From Marinobacter maroccanus (GTDB taxonomy: Bacteria; Pseudomonadota; Gammaproteobacteria; Pseudomonadales; Oleiphilaceae), in contig NZ_PSSX01000007.1 in assembly GCF_002933275.1 (NCBI RefSeq), forward strand, positions 1 to 64,000: a DNA stretch of 64,000 bases. The letters are read 5' to 3'. A program made the translations under genes and the position numbers. Positions 17,763 through 29,351 of the stretch are shown one piece after another (position 1 is the stretch's first letter; each line of letters starts with the position of its first letter). The notes beneath the pieces were generated by a model that did no database searches, was not told the DNA's origin, and saw only the letters and a program-made list of their open reading frames with translations.

Positions 17763-19628
17763 ATGGGCAACATGCTTCGCATTGGGCCAGCGCTGATCTG
17801 GCTGGCAGCCAGCCTGCCAACCCAGGCTAATACGCCTGAAAACACATCCGAACTCCATCTCGATCCTGCCTGGCTCACACTTATCCATTATCAGCCCGAC
17901 AGGTTTGGCGAGGGATATACCAGCCAGGCCGACGATCCGGCCTTTTTTCTCAGCGAAGACGGCAAGCACTCGCCACAGGCGGAGCTGGAAGCAACCCTTG
18001 AAGCCATCCAGAAGCCCGGCGACGGCGATGCACACGCCCGCTGCCGTTTCCCGGCCCGGGAAACCTGGCTCAGCCAGCAACTCGATCTGTCGCTACCGGA
18101 AATCGAGTGCCCCGGCTATCAGGAATGGTCAGAAACATTGAACACCGAGACGGTAACCCTGGTGTTTGCCGCCTCATACCTGAACAGCCCCTCTTCGATG
18201 TTCGGGCATACGTTTTTGCGCCTGGACCCACCCCAGGACGACGAAGAAACCAACCTGCTGCTGGCCAACACGATTTCCTATGCTGCCGATGCGGCGGCCC
18301 ACGACAGTGAACTGCTGTTTGCCTACAAGGGCATTTTCGGGGGCTATCCCGGCATAACGACTGTTCAGCCCTACTATGAAAAAATACGGCTGTACTCGGA
18401 CATCGAGCATCGCGACCTGTGGGAGTACAAACTGAACCTCACACAGGACGAGGTGGACCTGATGATCGCCCACGCCTGGGAGATCAGAGATCGCAATTTC
18501 GACTATTACTTCTTCGACGAAAACTGCGCTTACCGCCTGCTGGCACTGATAGACATCGCGCGCCCGGGAACGGACCTGCTGGGAGAAGTAAGCACTCACG
18601 CCATCCCGTCGGACACGGTACGCTGGGTAGTGGACAAGGATCTGGTCAGCGACGTGTATTACCGGCCTTCGGCCGCCACCTCCGTGGCCTACAGTCTCTC
18701 TACCCTGCCCGACGATCATCAGACCCTCGCGGCGGCGATCGCCAACGGTTATGTAGATGCCGATGCCAATGAGGTGAGCACACTGCCAGCCGAGCAGCGG
18801 GCCCATGTTCTGGACGCCACCTACGATTACGTTCGCTACAAGAGCGAGGCCGACGGCTGGCCCCGGGAAATCGCGGCGCCACTTTCCCATGACCTGTTGA
18901 GAGAACGAAGCCAGATAAGCAACGTTGCTCCACCAGAGGAACCGCCCGAGCCTGTTGTCAGAGACGACCAGGGCCACGACACCTTCAGACTGAGTCTTGG
19001 GGCTGGCCAGCAGGAACACCGGGAATTCACCCAGGTGACCCTGCGCCCGGCCTACCACGACGTCCTCGATCCGCCCGCCGGCTATCGCACCGGCGCCCAG
19101 CTACAGTTCCTCCGACTCGACGCGCGCCTTTATACAGACAACAACGAGCTTCAACTGGAACAGCTCACCGGTGTGGAAATCCGCTCGTTAAGCCCCCGGA
19201 ATGCCTTTTTCTCGCCGCTGTCCTGGCAGGTAGGCTTTGGTGGTCGCCGAACCGACACCGGCACCGACCGGGTCCTGACGCCCTACCTCGAGGGGGGTGC
19301 CGGTGGCAGCTGGCTCCTGGGCCACCAGACCCAGGTTTTTGCCATCGCCACCGCCGATCTGGAAATCGACGACGACCTGCGTCGAGGCTACGATGCGGCT
19401 CCAGGCGCGGATATCGGCCTGCTCCACCAGAACAACCAGTTCAGCCTGCTTGCCGGCGCCAAAACCAAGGCCTGGATTGTCAGCAGCCAGCACCGGCAGG
19501 ACCAGCTCTACGCCAGAGCAAACTGGCACATCGGCCGGGAATTCAGCCTGTTCGCTGAGTTCACCCGGGAAGATCACTACGACAGGTACCAGAGCACATG
19601 GCACGCCGGACTTCACGCCTACTTCTGA
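17763..19628 (+). CDS. Exported DUF4105 (Lnb-type N-terminal periplasmic domain) protein
   Basis: A 621-residue protein with signal peptide MLRIGPALIWLAASLPTQA. Residues about 120-330 carry DUF4105 features: FAASYLNSPSSMFGHTFLRL, SYAADAAAHDSELLFAYKG, FFDENCAYRLLALIDIARPG. The conserved His in GHTF and the Cys in ENCAY suggest a papain/NlpC-like cysteine fold, as described for Lnb-related proteins; that link is inference. The last 200 residues (LSLGAGQQEHREFTQVTLRP onward) look like amphipathic strands ending WHAGLHAYF, which suggests a C-terminal outer-membrane barrel. The final 31 bases overlap the next gene, a lipoprotein hydrolase. An envelope lipid- or wall-related enzyme is plausible. 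Confidence 0.7.
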   Translation: MGNMLRIGPALIWLAASLPTQANTPENTSELHLDPAWLTLIHYQPDRFGEGYTSQADDPAFFLSEDGKHSPQAELEATLEAIQKPGDGDAHARCRFPARETWLSQQLDLSLPEIECPGYQEWSETLNTETVTLVFAASYLNSPSSMFGHTFLRLDPPQDDEETNLLLANTISYAADAAAHDSELLFAYKGIFGGYPGITTVQPYYEKIRLYSDIEHRDLWEYKLNLTQDEVDLMIAHAWEIRDRNFDYYFFDENCAYRLLALIDIARPGTDLLGEVSTHAIPSDTVRWVVDKDLVSDVYYRPSAATSVAYSLSTLPDDHQTLAAAIANGYVDADANEVSTLPAEQRAHVLDATYDYVRYKSEADGWPREIAAPLSHDLLRERSQISNVAPPEEPPEPVVRDDQGHDTFRLSLGAGQQEHREFTQVTLRPAYHDVLDPPAGYRTGAQLQFLRLDARLYTDNNELQLEQLTGVEIRSLSPRNAFFSPLSWQVGFGGRRTDTGTDRVLTPYLEGGAGGSWLLGHQTQVFAIATADLEIDDDLRRGYDAAPGADIGLLHQNNQFSLLAGAKTKAWIVSSQHRQDQLYARANWHIGREFSLFAEFTREDHYDRYQSTWHAGLHAYF

Positions 19629-20470
19629 CCGTCGCCAACGCCCGGATGCCCGGGCTTCTGGCTGCACTTCTGCTGCTGTCCGGTTGCAGCAGCGTCTTTT
19701 TCTACCCGGATCGGGTGACTTACATCACCCCGGACCGTCTGAACCTTGAATATGACGACATATACATCGACACCGCAGACGACGAAACCCTCCACGGCTG
19801 GTGGCTTCCTGCAGAAGCCCCTGAGAACAACGCAAGGGGCACTGTCTACTTCCTCCATGGCAACGCCCAGAACATCAGCAGTCATATCCTAAACGTGGCC
19901 TGGCTGCCAGAAAGAGGCTATAACGTCTTCACCATCGACTACCGGGGTTACGGCAGATCCACCGGCGACCCGGACATCGAAGGCGCCCTGCACGACGTGG
20001 AAACTGGCCTGCGCTGGCTGGTTGGGAAGCCAGAAGTGAGTGAACGACCGCTGTACATCCTGGGCCAGAGCCTTGGCGGTGGACTAGGAATCGCCCTGGC
20101 CAGTGAATGGACTCAGAGGGAAGAGGATCCCCGGCTGAACGGAGTCATCCTGGACGGCACGTTCTCAGGCTTTCGCAAAATCGCTCGGGAGAAGCTGGGG
20201 GAATTCTGGCTTACCTGGCCGTTGCAGATTCCGCTGAGCTGGACGATTCCTGAGGACTACGAGGGCGTGGATCATATTCCCAGCATCAGCCCGGTGCCCG
20301 TAATGGTGATTCACAGCGTTCGGGATGGGATTATTCCGTTTCATCATGGGGAGGCCCTGTACGAAGCTGCGGAGGGGCCCAAGGAGTTTTTGCAGACAGA
20401 TACGCCGCATGGGGCGACGTTTGTAATTCCCGGGTATCGGAAGGAAATGATTCGGTTTATGTCGCAATAA
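19598..20470 (+). CDS. Lipoprotein alpha/beta hydrolase (BEM46/FrsA-like)
   Basis: A 290-residue exported hydrolase. The lipobox LLLLSGC lies near residues 24-30, after an Arg-rich start. The fold is alpha/beta hydrolase: FLHGNAQN oxyanion loop, FTIDYRGYGRSTG, nucleophile elbow GQSLGGG (Ser near 154), acid in VIHSVRDGIIP, and final His in DTPHGATF. It overlaps the DUF4105 gene by 31 bases; the alternative ATG 19646 would give a shorter, cleaner signal peptide (MPGLLAALLLLSGC) and remove most of the overlap. It may act with the DUF4105 protein on an envelope lipid or ester; the substrate is unknown. Confidence 0.78.
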   Translation: MARRTSRLLLTVANARMPGLLAALLLLSGCSSVFFYPDRVTYITPDRLNLEYDDIYIDTADDETLHGWWLPAEAPENNARGTVYFLHGNAQNISSHILNVAWLPERGYNVFTIDYRGYGRSTGDPDIEGALHDVETGLRWLVGKPEVSERPLYILGQSLGGGLGIALASEWTQREEDPRLNGVILDGTFSGFRKIAREKLGEFWLTWPLQIPLSWTIPEDYEGVDHIPSISPVPVMVIHSVRDGIIPFHHGEALYEAAEGPKEFLQTDTPHGATFVIPGYRKEMIRFMSQ

Positions 20471-20506
20471 AAAACCCGCCAATCCAGAGGACAGGCGGGT
20501 TTTTCT
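20471..20506 (+). terminator. Terminator after the lipoprotein hydrolase
   Basis: AAAACCCGCC (20471-20480) pairs with GGCGGGTTTT (from 20494), followed by T residues. It is nearly symmetric, so it may also stop convergent transcription from pnp. Confidence 0.88.
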
Positions 20507-20508
20507 TT

Positions 20509-20541
20509 GTCGGATTACGCCTTTGGCTAATCCGACCTACC
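20509..20541. repeat. Dispersed hairpin repeat
   Basis: GTCGGATTACGC and GGCTAATCCGACC form the arms around a short loop, ending CTACC. It is a member of the same family as 6495, 10088-10290 and 41337, sitting between convergent genes directly behind a terminator. Confidence 0.75.
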
Positions 20542-20558
20542 GTTCAGGGAAAGTTCCC

Positions 20559-22679
20559 TCAGGCAGAGAAATCGGTCGGCTGGTCGCCTTCCTTGATTTC
20601 CTTCATGGACAGCTTCACGCGACCACGGTTGTCCACATCCAGCACCTTCACCAGAACTTCCTGACCTTCGCTCAGCTCGTCAGTCACGTTCTCGATGCGG
20701 CGATCAGAGATCTGGGAAATGTGCACCAGACCATCCTTGCCGGGCAGGATGTTAACGAAGGCACCGAAGTCCACAATGCGCTCAACGCGGCCTTTGTAGA
20801 TAGCACCTACTTCGATCTCAGCCGTGATTTCCTTGACCCGGTTCACCGCCGCCTGGGCAGCTTCCTGGTTGTCAGCGTAGATCTTCACGTTGCCGTCATC
20901 ATCCAGATCGATGGAAGCACCGGTTTCGTCACAGATCGCACGGATAACAGAACCGCCCTTACCGATAACGTCGCGGATCTTCTCCGGGTTGATCTTGATG
21001 GTGGTGATGCTCGGAGCACGGGCAGACAGCTCGGCACGTGGGGTAGAGATAACCTTGTTCATCTCGCCCAGGATGTGCAGACGCGCTGCGTGTGCCTGCT
21101 CAAGGGCAAGCTCCATGATCTCGTCGGTGATGCCGTTGATCTTGATATCCATCTGCAGGGCCGTTACGCCCTCCTGGGTACCGGCAACCTTGAAGTCCAT
21201 GTCACCCAGGTGGTCTTCGTCACCCAGGATGTCAGTCAGAACCGCGAACTTGTCGCCTTCCTTGACCAGACCCATGGCGATACCGGCAACCGGTGCCTTG
21301 ATGGGCACACCCGCGTCCATCAGTGCCAGGCTGGAACCACAGACCGAAGCCATGGAGCTGGAACCGTTGGATTCGGTGATCTCGGAAACCGCACGGATGG
21401 CATACGGGAACTCTTCCAGGGTCGGCATAACCGCCAGAACACCGCGCTTGGCCAGGCGCCCGTGACCAACTTCGCGGCGGCCCGGGGTGCCCACACGACC
21501 AGCTTCACCTACGGAGTACGGAGGGAAGTTGTAGTGGAACAGGAACGGATCCTTGCGCTCGCCTTCCAGGGCATCAATGATCTGCACATCGCGGGAGGTA
21601 CCCAGCGTGGTGGTCACGATGGCCTGGGTCTCGCCACGGGTGAAAAGGGCGGAACCGTGAACGCTGGGCAGAACGCCCACTTCGATTTCGATCGGACGAA
21701 CAGTCTTGTTGTCACGACCGTCGATCCGGGGCTTGCCATCAATAACCTGCTGGCGAACCACGCTCTTCTCGATCTTGCCGAAGTACTTTTTAACTTCGTC
21801 TTCGGAAGGCTGGCCTTCCTCTTCACCGGCCAGTTTTTCAACGGCAGCGGCTTTCACCTCACCCAGGCGCTCGTAACGGGCCATCTTGTCGCGGATGCCG
21901 TAGGCTTCCTCGATAGCATCGGCAAAGTCGGCCTTGATGGCGTTCAGCAGCTCGGTGTTCTCGGTCGCTGGCTGCCACTCCCAACGGGGCTTGCCAATTT
22001 CCGCTGCGAATTCCTTGATGGCGGCAACCGCAGTCTGCATTTCCTGGTGGCCATAGAGAACGCCACCCAGCATCTGGTCTTCGGTCAGGCCCTTGGCTTC
22101 GGACTCAACCATCAGAACTGCGTCTTCGGTGCCGGCAACAACCATGTCCAGCAGTGAGGTTTGCAGCTCTTCAAAGGTCGGGTTCAGGAAGTAACCGCGC
22201 TCGTTGGTGTAACCCACACGGGACGCACCGATGGGGCCATCGAACGGAATACCGGAGATGGACAATGCGGCAGAAGCGGCCAGCATCGCGGCGATATCCG
22301 GATCCTGGTTCTTGCTGGAGGACATAACCGTGGTGATGACCTGAACTTCGTTCATGAACCCGTTCGGGAACAGCGGACGAATCGGGCGGTCGATCAGACG
22401 GGAGGTAAGGGTTTCCTTCTCGGAAGGACGACCTTCGCGCTTGAAGAAGCCACCGGGGATTTTGCCCACGGCGTAGGTCTTCTCGAAGTAATTCACGGTC
22501 AGCGGGAAGAACGGCTGGCCGGGCTTCGCTTCTTTGGCGCCAACAACGGTACCGAGAACGGAGATATCATCTACGGTTACCAGTACGGAACCGGTTGCCT
22601 GACGGGCAATACGGCCGGTTTCCAGAGTGACGGTCTTGCCGCCAAGCTCGAATGATTTCTTGAAAGGTTTCAGATCCAC
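20559..22679 (-). CDS. pnp: Polynucleotide phosphorylase
   Basis: A 706-residue trimeric 3'-5' exoribonuclease that uses phosphate to degrade RNA and is a core part of the RNA degradosome. Two RNase PH domains come first ([16 protein letters not shown]; later [29 protein letters not shown]). The KH domain has [20 protein letters not shown], and the S1 domain is [30 protein letters not shown]. The start is GTG 22679, with GGAG 6 bases upstream; the frame stays open 43 codons earlier but those residues do not belong to the family. It follows rpsO after a 350-base structured gap, the classical autoregulated arrangement in which RNase III processing exposes the leader. Confidence 0.95.
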   Translation of the reverse strand: MDLKPFKKSFELGGKTVTLETGRIARQATGSVLVTVDDISVLGTVVGAKEAKPGQPFFPLTVNYFEKTYAVGKIPGGFFKREGRPSEKETLTSRLIDRPIRPLFPNGFMNEVQVITTVMSSSKNQDPDIAAMLAASAALSISGIPFDGPIGASRVGYTNERGYFLNPTFEELQTSLLDMVVAGTEDAVLMVESEAKGLTEDQMLGGVLYGHQEMQTAVAAIKEFAAEIGKPRWEWQPATENTELLNAIKADFADAIEEAYGIRDKMARYERLGEVKAAAVEKLAGEEEGQPSEDEVKKYFGKIEKSVVRQQVIDGKPRIDGRDNKTVRPIEIEVGVLPSVHGSALFTRGETQAIVTTTLGTSRDVQIIDALEGERKDPFLFHYNFPPYSVGEAGRVGTPGRREVGHGRLAKRGVLAVMPTLEEFPYAIRAVSEITESNGSSSMASVCGSSLALMDAGVPIKAPVAGIAMGLVKEGDKFAVLTDILGDEDHLGDMDFKVAGTQEGVTALQMDIKINGITDEIMELALEQAHAARLHILGEMNKVISTPRAELSARAPSITTIKINPEKIRDVIGKGGSVIRAICDETGASIDLDDDGNVKIYADNQEAAQAAVNRVKEITAEIEVGAIYKGRVERIVDFGAFVNILPGKDGLVHISQISDRRIENVTDELSEGQEVLVKVLDVDNRGRVKLSMKEIKEGDQPTDFSA

Positions 22680-23030
22680 AAAAAACTCCTGGTCTATCTG
22701 TTCCAGATTGATTCGTTTCGGGCGCCCCTGCGCTCGAAACCATAGTTCTGCAGATGATTTGCTGTGGTCTGAAGAGCAACCCGTCTGAAAGCTAACAGGC
22801 TGTTGCAAAACCCCGGTTGGAAGGGCGGCATTCCAGAGGCCGCCGGGCCCGGGCTTTTCAACAACCTGCTATCAATTTCGGCTTTCCATTACGACAGGGA
22901 TTCCTTCGATAACACAGACAATCCAACTGCAGTGAGAGACAAGCACAACCGCCAGGCCCTTTACAGAGCCTGCCGGTTGACGGCTGCCACCAAAAATACC
23001 GGCGCAGCCCTCAGGTCGTAAAGACCCGGA
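22680..23030 (-). promoter_or_regulatory. rpsO-pnp intergenic leader with long stem-loop
   Basis: No gene is present. At 22796-22868, an imperfect long stem pairs CAGGTTGTTGAAAAGCCCGG with CCGGGGTTTTGCAACAGCCTG (minus strand; flanking arms), and an inner GGCGGC/GCCGCC helix caps it. In the family this position holds the rpsO terminator and the RNase III site that lets Pnp repress its own mRNA. The position and structure agree, but cleavage is not demonstrated. Confidence 0.6.
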
Positions 23031-23300
23031 TCAGCGACGCAGACCCAGACGCTGGATGAGCTCCAGGTAACGGTCGGCGTTCTTGCGCTTGAGGTAGTCC
23101 AGCAGCTTACGACGCTGGTTTACCATCCGGATCAGGCCGCGGCGGGAATGGTGATCCTGCTTGTTGGCCTTGAAGTGATCCTGCAGCTTGTTGATGTTGG
23201 CGCTCAGCAGTGCCACCTGAACTTCAGGGGAACCGGTATCGCCATCACCTTGCTGAAAATCCTGAACGATCTGTGCTTTCTCGTTGGCAGAAAGTGCCAT
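23031..23300 (-). CDS. rpsO: 30S ribosomal protein S15
   Basis: This 89-residue S15 has the usual length and binds 16S rRNA helix 22 early in 30S assembly. Family landmarks: [40 protein letters not shown], and [24 protein letters not shown](T) lies in front of ATG 23300. It sits between truB upstream and pnp downstream, as in other gammaproteobacteria. Confidence 0.97.
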   Translation of the reverse strand: MALSANEKAQIVQDFQQGDGDTGSPEVQVALLSANINKLQDHFKANKQDHHSRRGLIRMVNQRRKLLDYLKRKNADRYLELIQRLGLRR

Positions 23301-23378
23301 AACTCACCTCATTGTTTGCGATGCTTTTGAATACGGCCGAACCGCGCATCTCTACAGCCCGGCTAGACAGCGGCGCGC

Positions 23379-24320
23379 CTAACGCTTTCCGCTGCTCTTC
23401 ACCAGTCGGCGAGGGACCAGATTGGTCTGCTCGCCTTCCGGGAATGCTTCTGCCAGCCCCACGAAGCTTTCGTTAGCGCTCTCATTTGCATAGAGACGCA
23501 CGAAGCCTTCATAGGCCCGGCCCGGTATTCTAACCGGTTGTCCGTTCAAGATCGATACCAGCGCCTGCCCCGCCAGACGGTGCTCGGGGAACATGGACAG
23601 TGCCGCATCCGGTGCCACGAGCAGGCCATCGAGGCTTTCACCCCGCTCACGCATCGCCTCGAGATCACTCACTGCATGGGCATTGGTCAGGGTAAACCCC
23701 GAGGCCATGGTGCGGCGCAATGCCGTTACATGGGCACCGCAACCCAGGGCTTCGCCAATATCCTCAACGAGTGAGCGAATGTACGTACCCTTGGTGCAGC
23801 TGACAGCGATATCCAGCTCATTCTCACGAATGTCCAGAAGAGTCAGTTCATAGATGGTGACCGGTCGGGCCGGGCGCTCCACCTCGATACCTTCGCGGGC
23901 ATATTCGTAGAGCGGACGCCCCTTGTGCTTGAGCGCCGAATACATGGAAGGAACCTGCTGGATATCGCCCCGGAAACGGTCCAGAACCGGCTCCAGCACA
24001 TCAGAGGTCAGACCTGCGGGTACCGGTTTCTCACCAAAAACGGCGCCTTCACTGTCACCGGTTTCGGTCTGAATTCCGAGCCGGGCGGTGGCAATGTAGG
24101 CCTTATCGCTGTCGAGCATCATCTGGGAGAACTTGGTGGCCTCACCGAAACACAGAGGCAACACCCCGGTAGCCAGGGGATCGAGGGCGCCGGTGTGGCC
24201 AGCCTTGGCGGCTCCGAACAGGCGCTTGACCTGCTGCAGAATGCCGTTGGAGGTGACTCCGGCGGGCTTGTCGATAACCAGGATGCCGTTAACGTCACGG
24301 CCTTTGCGTCTACGGCTCAA
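23379..24320 (-). CDS. truB: tRNA pseudouridine(55) synthase
   Basis: A 313-residue enzyme that makes pseudouridine at U55 of the T loop of tRNAs. The catalytic Asp is in [16 protein letters not shown] (about residue 44). [35 protein letters not shown] and [17 protein letters not shown] are TruB motifs. The C-terminal PUA-like domain ends with [10 protein letters not shown]. The start overlaps the rbfA stop by 4 bases (ATGA), so the two are coupled. Confidence 0.95.
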   Translation of the reverse strand: MSRRRKGRDVNGILVIDKPAGVTSNGILQQVKRLFGAAKAGHTGALDPLATGVLPLCFGEATKFSQMMLDSDKAYIATARLGIQTETGDSEGAVFGEKPVPAGLTSDVLEPVLDRFRGDIQQVPSMYSALKHKGRPLYEYAREGIEVERPARPVTIYELTLLDIRENELDIAVSCTKGTYIRSLVEDIGEALGCGAHVTALRRTMASGFTLTNAHAVSDLEAMRERGESLDGLLVAPDAALSMFPEHRLAGQALVSILNGQPVRIPGRAYEGFVRLYANESANESFVGLAEAFPEGEQTNLVPRRLVKSSGKR

Positions 24321-24742
24321 GCGTTACGCTCCGGATCGTCCTGATCGTCGTCACCATTGCGGTCCACAGCCGGCTTGTCTCCAACCGCTTCGCGAATGAG
24401 GCTATCCATCTTGCGACTGTAGCCCTGCAAAGTATCAAAGTGAAACCGCAACTGGGGCACAACCCTCAGCTTCATTGCGCGCCCAACCTGACCGCGCAGA
24501 AAGCCTGAGGCCTTGTTGAGCACCGAAATCGATTCCTTGACCTCCGGAGACTCCTCCGTCAGTTCCTCGGTGGAAAGCAGGGACACATAGATATCAGCGT
24601 AGCCAAGGTCACGACTGACCTTGACCGCGTTTACCGTGACCATGCCCACCCGCGGGTCTTTCACTTCCCGCTGGATGAGCTGGGCCAGTTCCCGTTGCAT
24701 CTGATCGCCGATGCGATCAATACGACTGAACTCTCTCGGCAT
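24317..24742 (-). CDS. rbfA: 30S ribosome-binding factor A
   Basis: A 141-residue KH-fold protein for late 16S 5'-end maturation and cold adaptation. Landmarks: [43 protein letters not shown] and the C-terminal [20 protein letters not shown]. An acidic tail ([12 protein letters not shown]) follows. The ATG shares a base with the infB stop and the gene overlaps truB, so infB-rbfA-truB are translationally linked. Confidence 0.95.
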   Translation of the reverse strand: MPREFSRIDRIGDQMQRELAQLIQREVKDPRVGMVTVNAVKVSRDLGYADIYVSLLSTEELTEESPEVKESISVLNKASGFLRGQVGRAMKLRVVPQLRFHFDTLQGYSRKMDSLIREAVGDKPAVDRNGDDDQDDPERNA

Positions 24743-27285
24743 CAGGCCCCCGTGGACTCAAGCTTGCGCTCGACCCGGACGCGATCGAAGACCTCGATCT
24801 GGTCACCGACTTTCACGTCGTAACCCTTAACGCCAATACCGCACTCCATGCCGTTACGGACTTCAGGCACGTCGTCCTTGAAGCGACGCAGGGATTCCAG
24901 CTCGCCTTCAAAGATAACCACGTTATCCCGCAGAACCCGGATCGGCTTGTTACGGTACACGGTACCTTCAGTAACCATACAACCGGCTACCTGACCAAAC
25001 TTCGGCGAACGGAACACATCGCGAACATCGGCGATACCAACAATGTCTTCGCGGAACTCCGGAGCCAGCATGCCGGTCAGGGCCGCTTTCACATCATCAA
25101 TCAGGTTATAGATGATGCTGTAGTAGCGCAGATCCAGACCTTCCTGTTCAACCAGGCGCTTGGAGGCACTGTCGGCACGCACGTTAAAGCCGAAGATAAC
25201 CGCACTGGTGGCCATGGCCAGGCTGACGTCGGTCTCAGCAATACCACCGACACCAGAAGATACGATCTTGACCTGGACTTCCTCGTTACCGAGGTCCTGC
25301 AGGGCCTTGGTAATGGCTTCCAGAGAACCACGAACGTCGGTTTTGAGCACGACATTGAGGGTTTTGACCTCGTCCTTGCCCATGTTCTCGAACAGGTTCT
25401 CAAGCTTGGCCGCCTGCTGGCGCTGGAGACGCTGCTCCCGCTCCCGGCTCTGACGGAATTCGGCCAGCTCTTTGGCCTTCTTCTCGTCGGCAACTGCAAA
25501 GAATTCGTCACCGGCGTCTGGTGTACCATTCAGACCGAGAATCTCGACCGGAATCGACGGGCCAGCTTCTTTGGCCTGCTTGCCAGCTTCGTCAGTCATC
25601 GCCCGGACCTTACCAAAATAGGCTCCGGCAACAACCATATCACCCTGGCGCAGGGTACCGTTCTGAACCAGAACGGTCGCTACGGAGCCGCGTCCGCGCT
25701 CGAGGCTGGATTCCACGACCACACCCTTGGCCGGTGCATCCGTAGATGCCTCAAGTTCGAGGATTTCGGACTGCAGCAAGACGGCTTCAAGCAGCGCGTC
25801 GATGCCGTCACCGGTGTGAGCGGAAACGGGTACGAACTGAACGTCCCCGCCCCAGTCTTCCGGAACAACTTCCAGAGCAGCCAGCTCACTCTTGATCCGA
25901 TCAGGGTCCGCCCCTTCTTTGTCCATCTTGTTGATGGCAACAACGATCGGCACACCGGCGGAACGGGCGTGCTGCACCGCTTCCTTGGTCTGCGGCATCA
26001 CGCCATCATCGGCGGCGACGACCAGAATAACGATGTCAGTGCACTGGGCACCGCGGGCACGCATGGCAGTAAAGGCCGCGTGCCCCGGGGTATCCAGGAA
26101 GGACACCATGCCGTGATCCGTTTCTACGTGGTAAGCACCAATGTGCTGGGTAATACCGCCAGACTCACCCGAGGCCACCTTGGTACGACGGATATAGTCG
26201 AGAAGGGAGGTCTTACCGTGGTCAACGTGACCCATCACGCTCACAACCGGAGCACGCTTGGTTTTCTCGCCACCTTCGAAGGAGAATTCGCTCAGAACCT
26301 CTTCCTCGAATGCATCTTCGCTTACCGTCTTGGCTTTATGACCCAGCTCCTCGGTCACCAGAACCGCTGTTTCCTGGTCCAGTGCCTGGTTGATGGTGGC
26401 CATGACGCCCATGCCCATCAGGGTCTTGATGACATCAGCCGACTTGACCGCCATACGCTGGGCAAGGTCGCCGACAGAAATCGTTTCCGGAATCTCTACT
26501 TCTCTGACCATTGGTTTGGTCGGCCTCTCGAAAGCATGACGCTTCTCTTTGGGTTTCTTTTTCGCACGCAGCGGCTTACGCAGCGTGGTCTCTTCCTCAT
26601 CCTCGGAGATAACCAGCGGCTCTTCCACCGGACGACTGCGAGGACCACGATGGCCAGCCTGCTTTTTCTTCGGCTTGCCCTCTTCAATCTCGTCGCCGCG
26701 CTCGCGAACTTTTTCTTTCTTTTTCTTCGGCTTCCGATCCTTGCCTTCACCCTCGGGCGGCGGCATCGGCATGTCTTCCGGAGCGGGAACCGGCTCGGGC
26801 TCAGGCTCTTTCTTCGGCTCGACCTTCTCTGCCTGCTCCGACTGCTCTGATGTCGCTGCCTCTGCGGACTTCTCTGCCTCCGGCTGCGCTGCCTGCTCGG
26901 ACGCTACCTTTGGCGCCTCGTCCACCGGTGCTTGCTCCGGCTGCTGCTCCGCTACCGGCTCTTCCGGCTTCGGCGCTTCAGCCTCAGGCTGCAATTCAGC
27001 ACGTTTGATGTAGGTACGGCGCTTGCGAACCTCAACATTGACGGTCTTTGCCTTGCCGGCCTTAAGCGTGGTGGTGGTCTTACGCTTCAGGGTAATCTTG
27101 CGCGGTTCGGCGTCGGCCTCACCGTGGGTCTTTCTCAAATAGGCCAGCAACTGCTGCTTCTCATCGCTGGAGACAGAATCATTTTCGGAGCGGGCTTTCA
27201 GGCCAGCCTCCACAATCTGCTTCAGCAAACGATCCACGGGAGCGCCTACATCTTCGGCCAGTTGTTTTACCGTTACTTCAGCCAT
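24742..27285 (-). CDS. infB: Translation initiation factor IF-2
   Basis: An 847-residue GTPase that places fMet-tRNA on the 30S subunit. An N-terminal IF2N domain ([23 protein letters not shown]) is followed by a long charged low-complexity linker rich in Glu, Pro and Lys (about residues 90-250). A second IF2N ([20 protein letters not shown]), the G domain ([27 protein letters not shown]) and the C-terminal beta-barrel domains complete it. It lies 18 bases after nusA. A shorter internal start, as in E. coli IF2-beta, is possible but not evident. Confidence 0.96.
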   Translation of the reverse strand: MAEVTVKQLAEDVGAPVDRLLKQIVEAGLKARSENDSVSSDEKQQLLAYLRKTHGEADAEPRKITLKRKTTTTLKAGKAKTVNVEVRKRRTYIKRAELQPEAEAPKPEEPVAEQQPEQAPVDEAPKVASEQAAQPEAEKSAEAATSEQSEQAEKVEPKKEPEPEPVPAPEDMPMPPPEGEGKDRKPKKKKEKVRERGDEIEEGKPKKKQAGHRGPRSRPVEEPLVISEDEEETTLRKPLRAKKKPKEKRHAFERPTKPMVREVEIPETISVGDLAQRMAVKSADVIKTLMGMGVMATINQALDQETAVLVTEELGHKAKTVSEDAFEEEVLSEFSFEGGEKTKRAPVVSVMGHVDHGKTSLLDYIRRTKVASGESGGITQHIGAYHVETDHGMVSFLDTPGHAAFTAMRARGAQCTDIVILVVAADDGVMPQTKEAVQHARSAGVPIVVAINKMDKEGADPDRIKSELAALEVVPEDWGGDVQFVPVSAHTGDGIDALLEAVLLQSEILELEASTDAPAKGVVVESSLERGRGSVATVLVQNGTLRQGDMVVAGAYFGKVRAMTDEAGKQAKEAGPSIPVEILGLNGTPDAGDEFFAVADEKKAKELAEFRQSREREQRLQRQQAAKLENLFENMGKDEVKTLNVVLKTDVRGSLEAITKALQDLGNEEVQVKIVSSGVGGIAETDVSLAMATSAVIFGFNVRADSASKRLVEQEGLDLRYYSIIYNLIDDVKAALTGMLAPEFREDIVGIADVRDVFRSPKFGQVAGCMVTEGTVYRNKPIRVLRDNVVIFEGELESLRRFKDDVPEVRNGMECGIGVKGYDVKVGDQIEVFDRVRVERKLESTGA

Positions 27286-27303
27286 ACTGGTCCTCCTCCC
27301 GAA

Positions 27304-28797
27304 TTAAGCCTGGTCTTCAAACCAGGGGGCACGTGCAGTCATGATAAGCTGACCAGCACGCTCTTCATCCATACCTTCAATCTCGAGCAGATCGCCAACC
27401 GACTGCTCTGCCAGATCTTCCATGGTGCGCACACCCATGCCGGCCAACTTGAAGGCCAGGCTACGGTCCATGCCGTCCATTCCCAGAAGATCCTCTGCCG
27501 GCTCAGCACCCTCGAGCGCTTCCTCGCTTGCCAGGGCCTGGTTCAGCAGAACGTCCTTGGCACGACGGCGCAGCTCGGTGACAGTTTCTTCGTCAAAGCC
27601 TTCGATCGCCAGCATCTCTTCCATCGGCACATAGGCCACCTCTTCAATCGAGGTAAACCCTTCCTCAATCAGCACGCCGGCAAACTCCTCATCAACGTCC
27701 AGATTGCCAGTGAAATGCTCGACAAGCCGGCTGTATTCCTGCTCCTGACGCTCACCGGCTTCTTCCTCGGTCATCACGTTCAGGGTCCAGCCTGTCAGAT
27801 CCGTGGCCAGGCGAACGTTCTGGCCGTTGCGGCCGATTGCCTGCGCCAGGTTATCTTCCGCCACAGCCACTTCCATGGTGTGCCGGTCTTCATCCATAAC
27901 GATAGACGCCACTTCTGCAGGCGCCATGGCATTGATCACCAGTTGGGCCGGGTTGTCGTCCCACAGCACGATATCAACACGCTCACCGCCCAGCTCATTG
28001 GACACGGCCTGAACCCGGGAGCCACGCATGCCAACACAGGCGCCAACGGGGTCGATACGGCGATCGTTGGTCTTCACCGCAATCTTGGCCCGGGAGCCGG
28101 GATCACGGGCAGCGCCACGGATCTCGATCAGATCTTCAGCAATCTCCGGCACCTCGATGCGGAACAGCTCGATCAGCATTTGCGAAGAGGTGCGGCTGAG
28201 AATCAACTGAGGACCACGATGATCGGTACGAATCTCCAGCAGCAGCGAACGAACCCGGTCACCCATGCGGAACGTCTCGCGCGGGATCAGGAATTCGCGT
28301 GGCAGCAGGGCCTCGGCATTGGCACCCAGATCAACAATGACATTGTCCCGAGTCACTTTCTTGACGGTACCCGAAACCAGCTCACCAACGCGGTCGCGGT
28401 AACTGTCCACGATCTTGGTACGCTCTGCTTCACGAACCTTCTGGAAGATGATCTGCTTGGCAGCCTGAGCGCCGATACGGCCAAAGGCTTCGGATTCGAT
28501 TTTCTCCTCGTGGATATCGCCAGGCTTCAGGGCCGGGTCGATTTCTTCCGCTTCCTGCAGGGTGAGCTCAGTGCCCAGCGCAGGAACGGCATCGTTATCC
28601 ACCACCAGCCAACGACGGAAGGTTTCGTATTCGCCGGTTTTCCGGTCGATTGAGACTCGGATATCCGCCTCTTCGTCTTCAAAGCGCTTTTTGGCAGCGG
28701 TGGCCAGTGCCAGCTCGATAGCTTCAAAGATCACATCCTTCTCGACACCTTTCTCGTTCGAGACGGATTCAACCACCAGCAAGATCTCTTTACTCAT
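27304..28797 (-). CDS. nusA: Transcription termination/antitermination factor NusA
   Basis: This 497-residue protein binds RNA polymerase and modulates pausing, termination and antitermination. The N-terminal domain ([20 protein letters not shown]) is followed by S1 ([19 protein letters not shown]) and KH domains ([20 protein letters not shown]). Two C-terminal acidic helix-hairpin-helix repeats are present ([39 protein letters not shown]), as in proteobacterial long NusA. It is in the rimP-nusA-infB operon; 55 bases separate it from rimP. Confidence 0.96.
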   Translation of the reverse strand: MSKEILLVVESVSNEKGVEKDVIFEAIELALATAAKKRFEDEEADIRVSIDRKTGEYETFRRWLVVDNDAVPALGTELTLQEAEEIDPALKPGDIHEEKIESEAFGRIGAQAAKQIIFQKVREAERTKIVDSYRDRVGELVSGTVKKVTRDNVIVDLGANAEALLPREFLIPRETFRMGDRVRSLLLEIRTDHRGPQLILSRTSSQMLIELFRIEVPEIAEDLIEIRGAARDPGSRAKIAVKTNDRRIDPVGACVGMRGSRVQAVSNELGGERVDIVLWDDNPAQLVINAMAPAEVASIVMDEDRHTMEVAVAEDNLAQAIGRNGQNVRLATDLTGWTLNVMTEEEAGERQEQEYSRLVEHFTGNLDVDEEFAGVLIEEGFTSIEEVAYVPMEEMLAIEGFDEETVTELRRRAKDVLLNQALASEEALEGAEPAEDLLGMDGMDRSLAFKLAGMGVRTMEDLAEQSVGDLLEIEGMDEERAGQLIMTARAPWFEDQA

Positions 28798-28852
28798 TGG
28801 ATTGCCCTGCCCTTAAAATCAACTGTGCGTCCACGGACTTTATTCAAATCGT

Positions 28853-29314
28853 TCACTCAAATACCGGCACGATGTGGGCTTTTTCAATGCTGTCGAATGG
28901 CAGCAGATACTCGTGATCATCAACGACCACAACCACATCATCACCTTCCACGCCTTTGATCAGCCCCTGAAACTTCCGGCGCCCCTCAAATGCCATCCGG
29001 AGACGAATCTGAACCTGGTGACCAACAAAGGCCTCGTATTGCTCAAGACGAAACAGCGGGCGATCCATCCCCGGGGATGAGACCTCAAGCGTGTATTCGG
29101 TCTGGATGGGATCTTCCACATCCATCACACCGCTGATCTGACGACTGACTTTTTCACAGTCGTCGATGCCGATGCCGTTCTCGGCATCGTCAATAAACAC
29201 CCGTAACAGGGAATGATGGCCCTGCGAGCGGAATTCAATGCCCCAGAACTCATACCCCAGGCCTTCCACTACGGGCTGAAGAATGTCTTCCAGTTGCTTA
29301 AGCTTGGCTGACAA
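28853..29314 (-). CDS. rimP: Ribosome maturation factor RimP
   Basis: A 153-residue protein needed for 30S assembly. The N-terminal domain contains [20 protein letters not shown] and the [20 protein letters not shown] loop; [15 protein letters not shown] is the family hallmark; the C-terminal SH3-like domain is [19 protein letters not shown]. The start is TTG 29314, with AAGG 6 bases upstream and no better ATG. It is the first gene of the rimP-nusA-infB-rbfA-truB-rpsO-pnp run. Confidence 0.94.
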   Translation of the reverse strand: MSAKLKQLEDILQPVVEGLGYEFWGIEFRSQGHHSLLRVFIDDAENGIGIDDCEKVSRQISGVMDVEDPIQTEYTLEVSSPGMDRPLFRLEQYEAFVGHQVQIRLRMAFEGRRKFQGLIKGVEGDDVVVVVDDHEYLLPFDSIEKAHIVPVFE

Positions 29315-29351
29315 GTTGCGCCTTCTCCGTTATCAATTTACCGGCCCCAAA

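Noticed and set aside
20523..22157. A 544-codon frame opposite pnp
   Set aside because: Antisense shadow of pnp with no recognisable domain.
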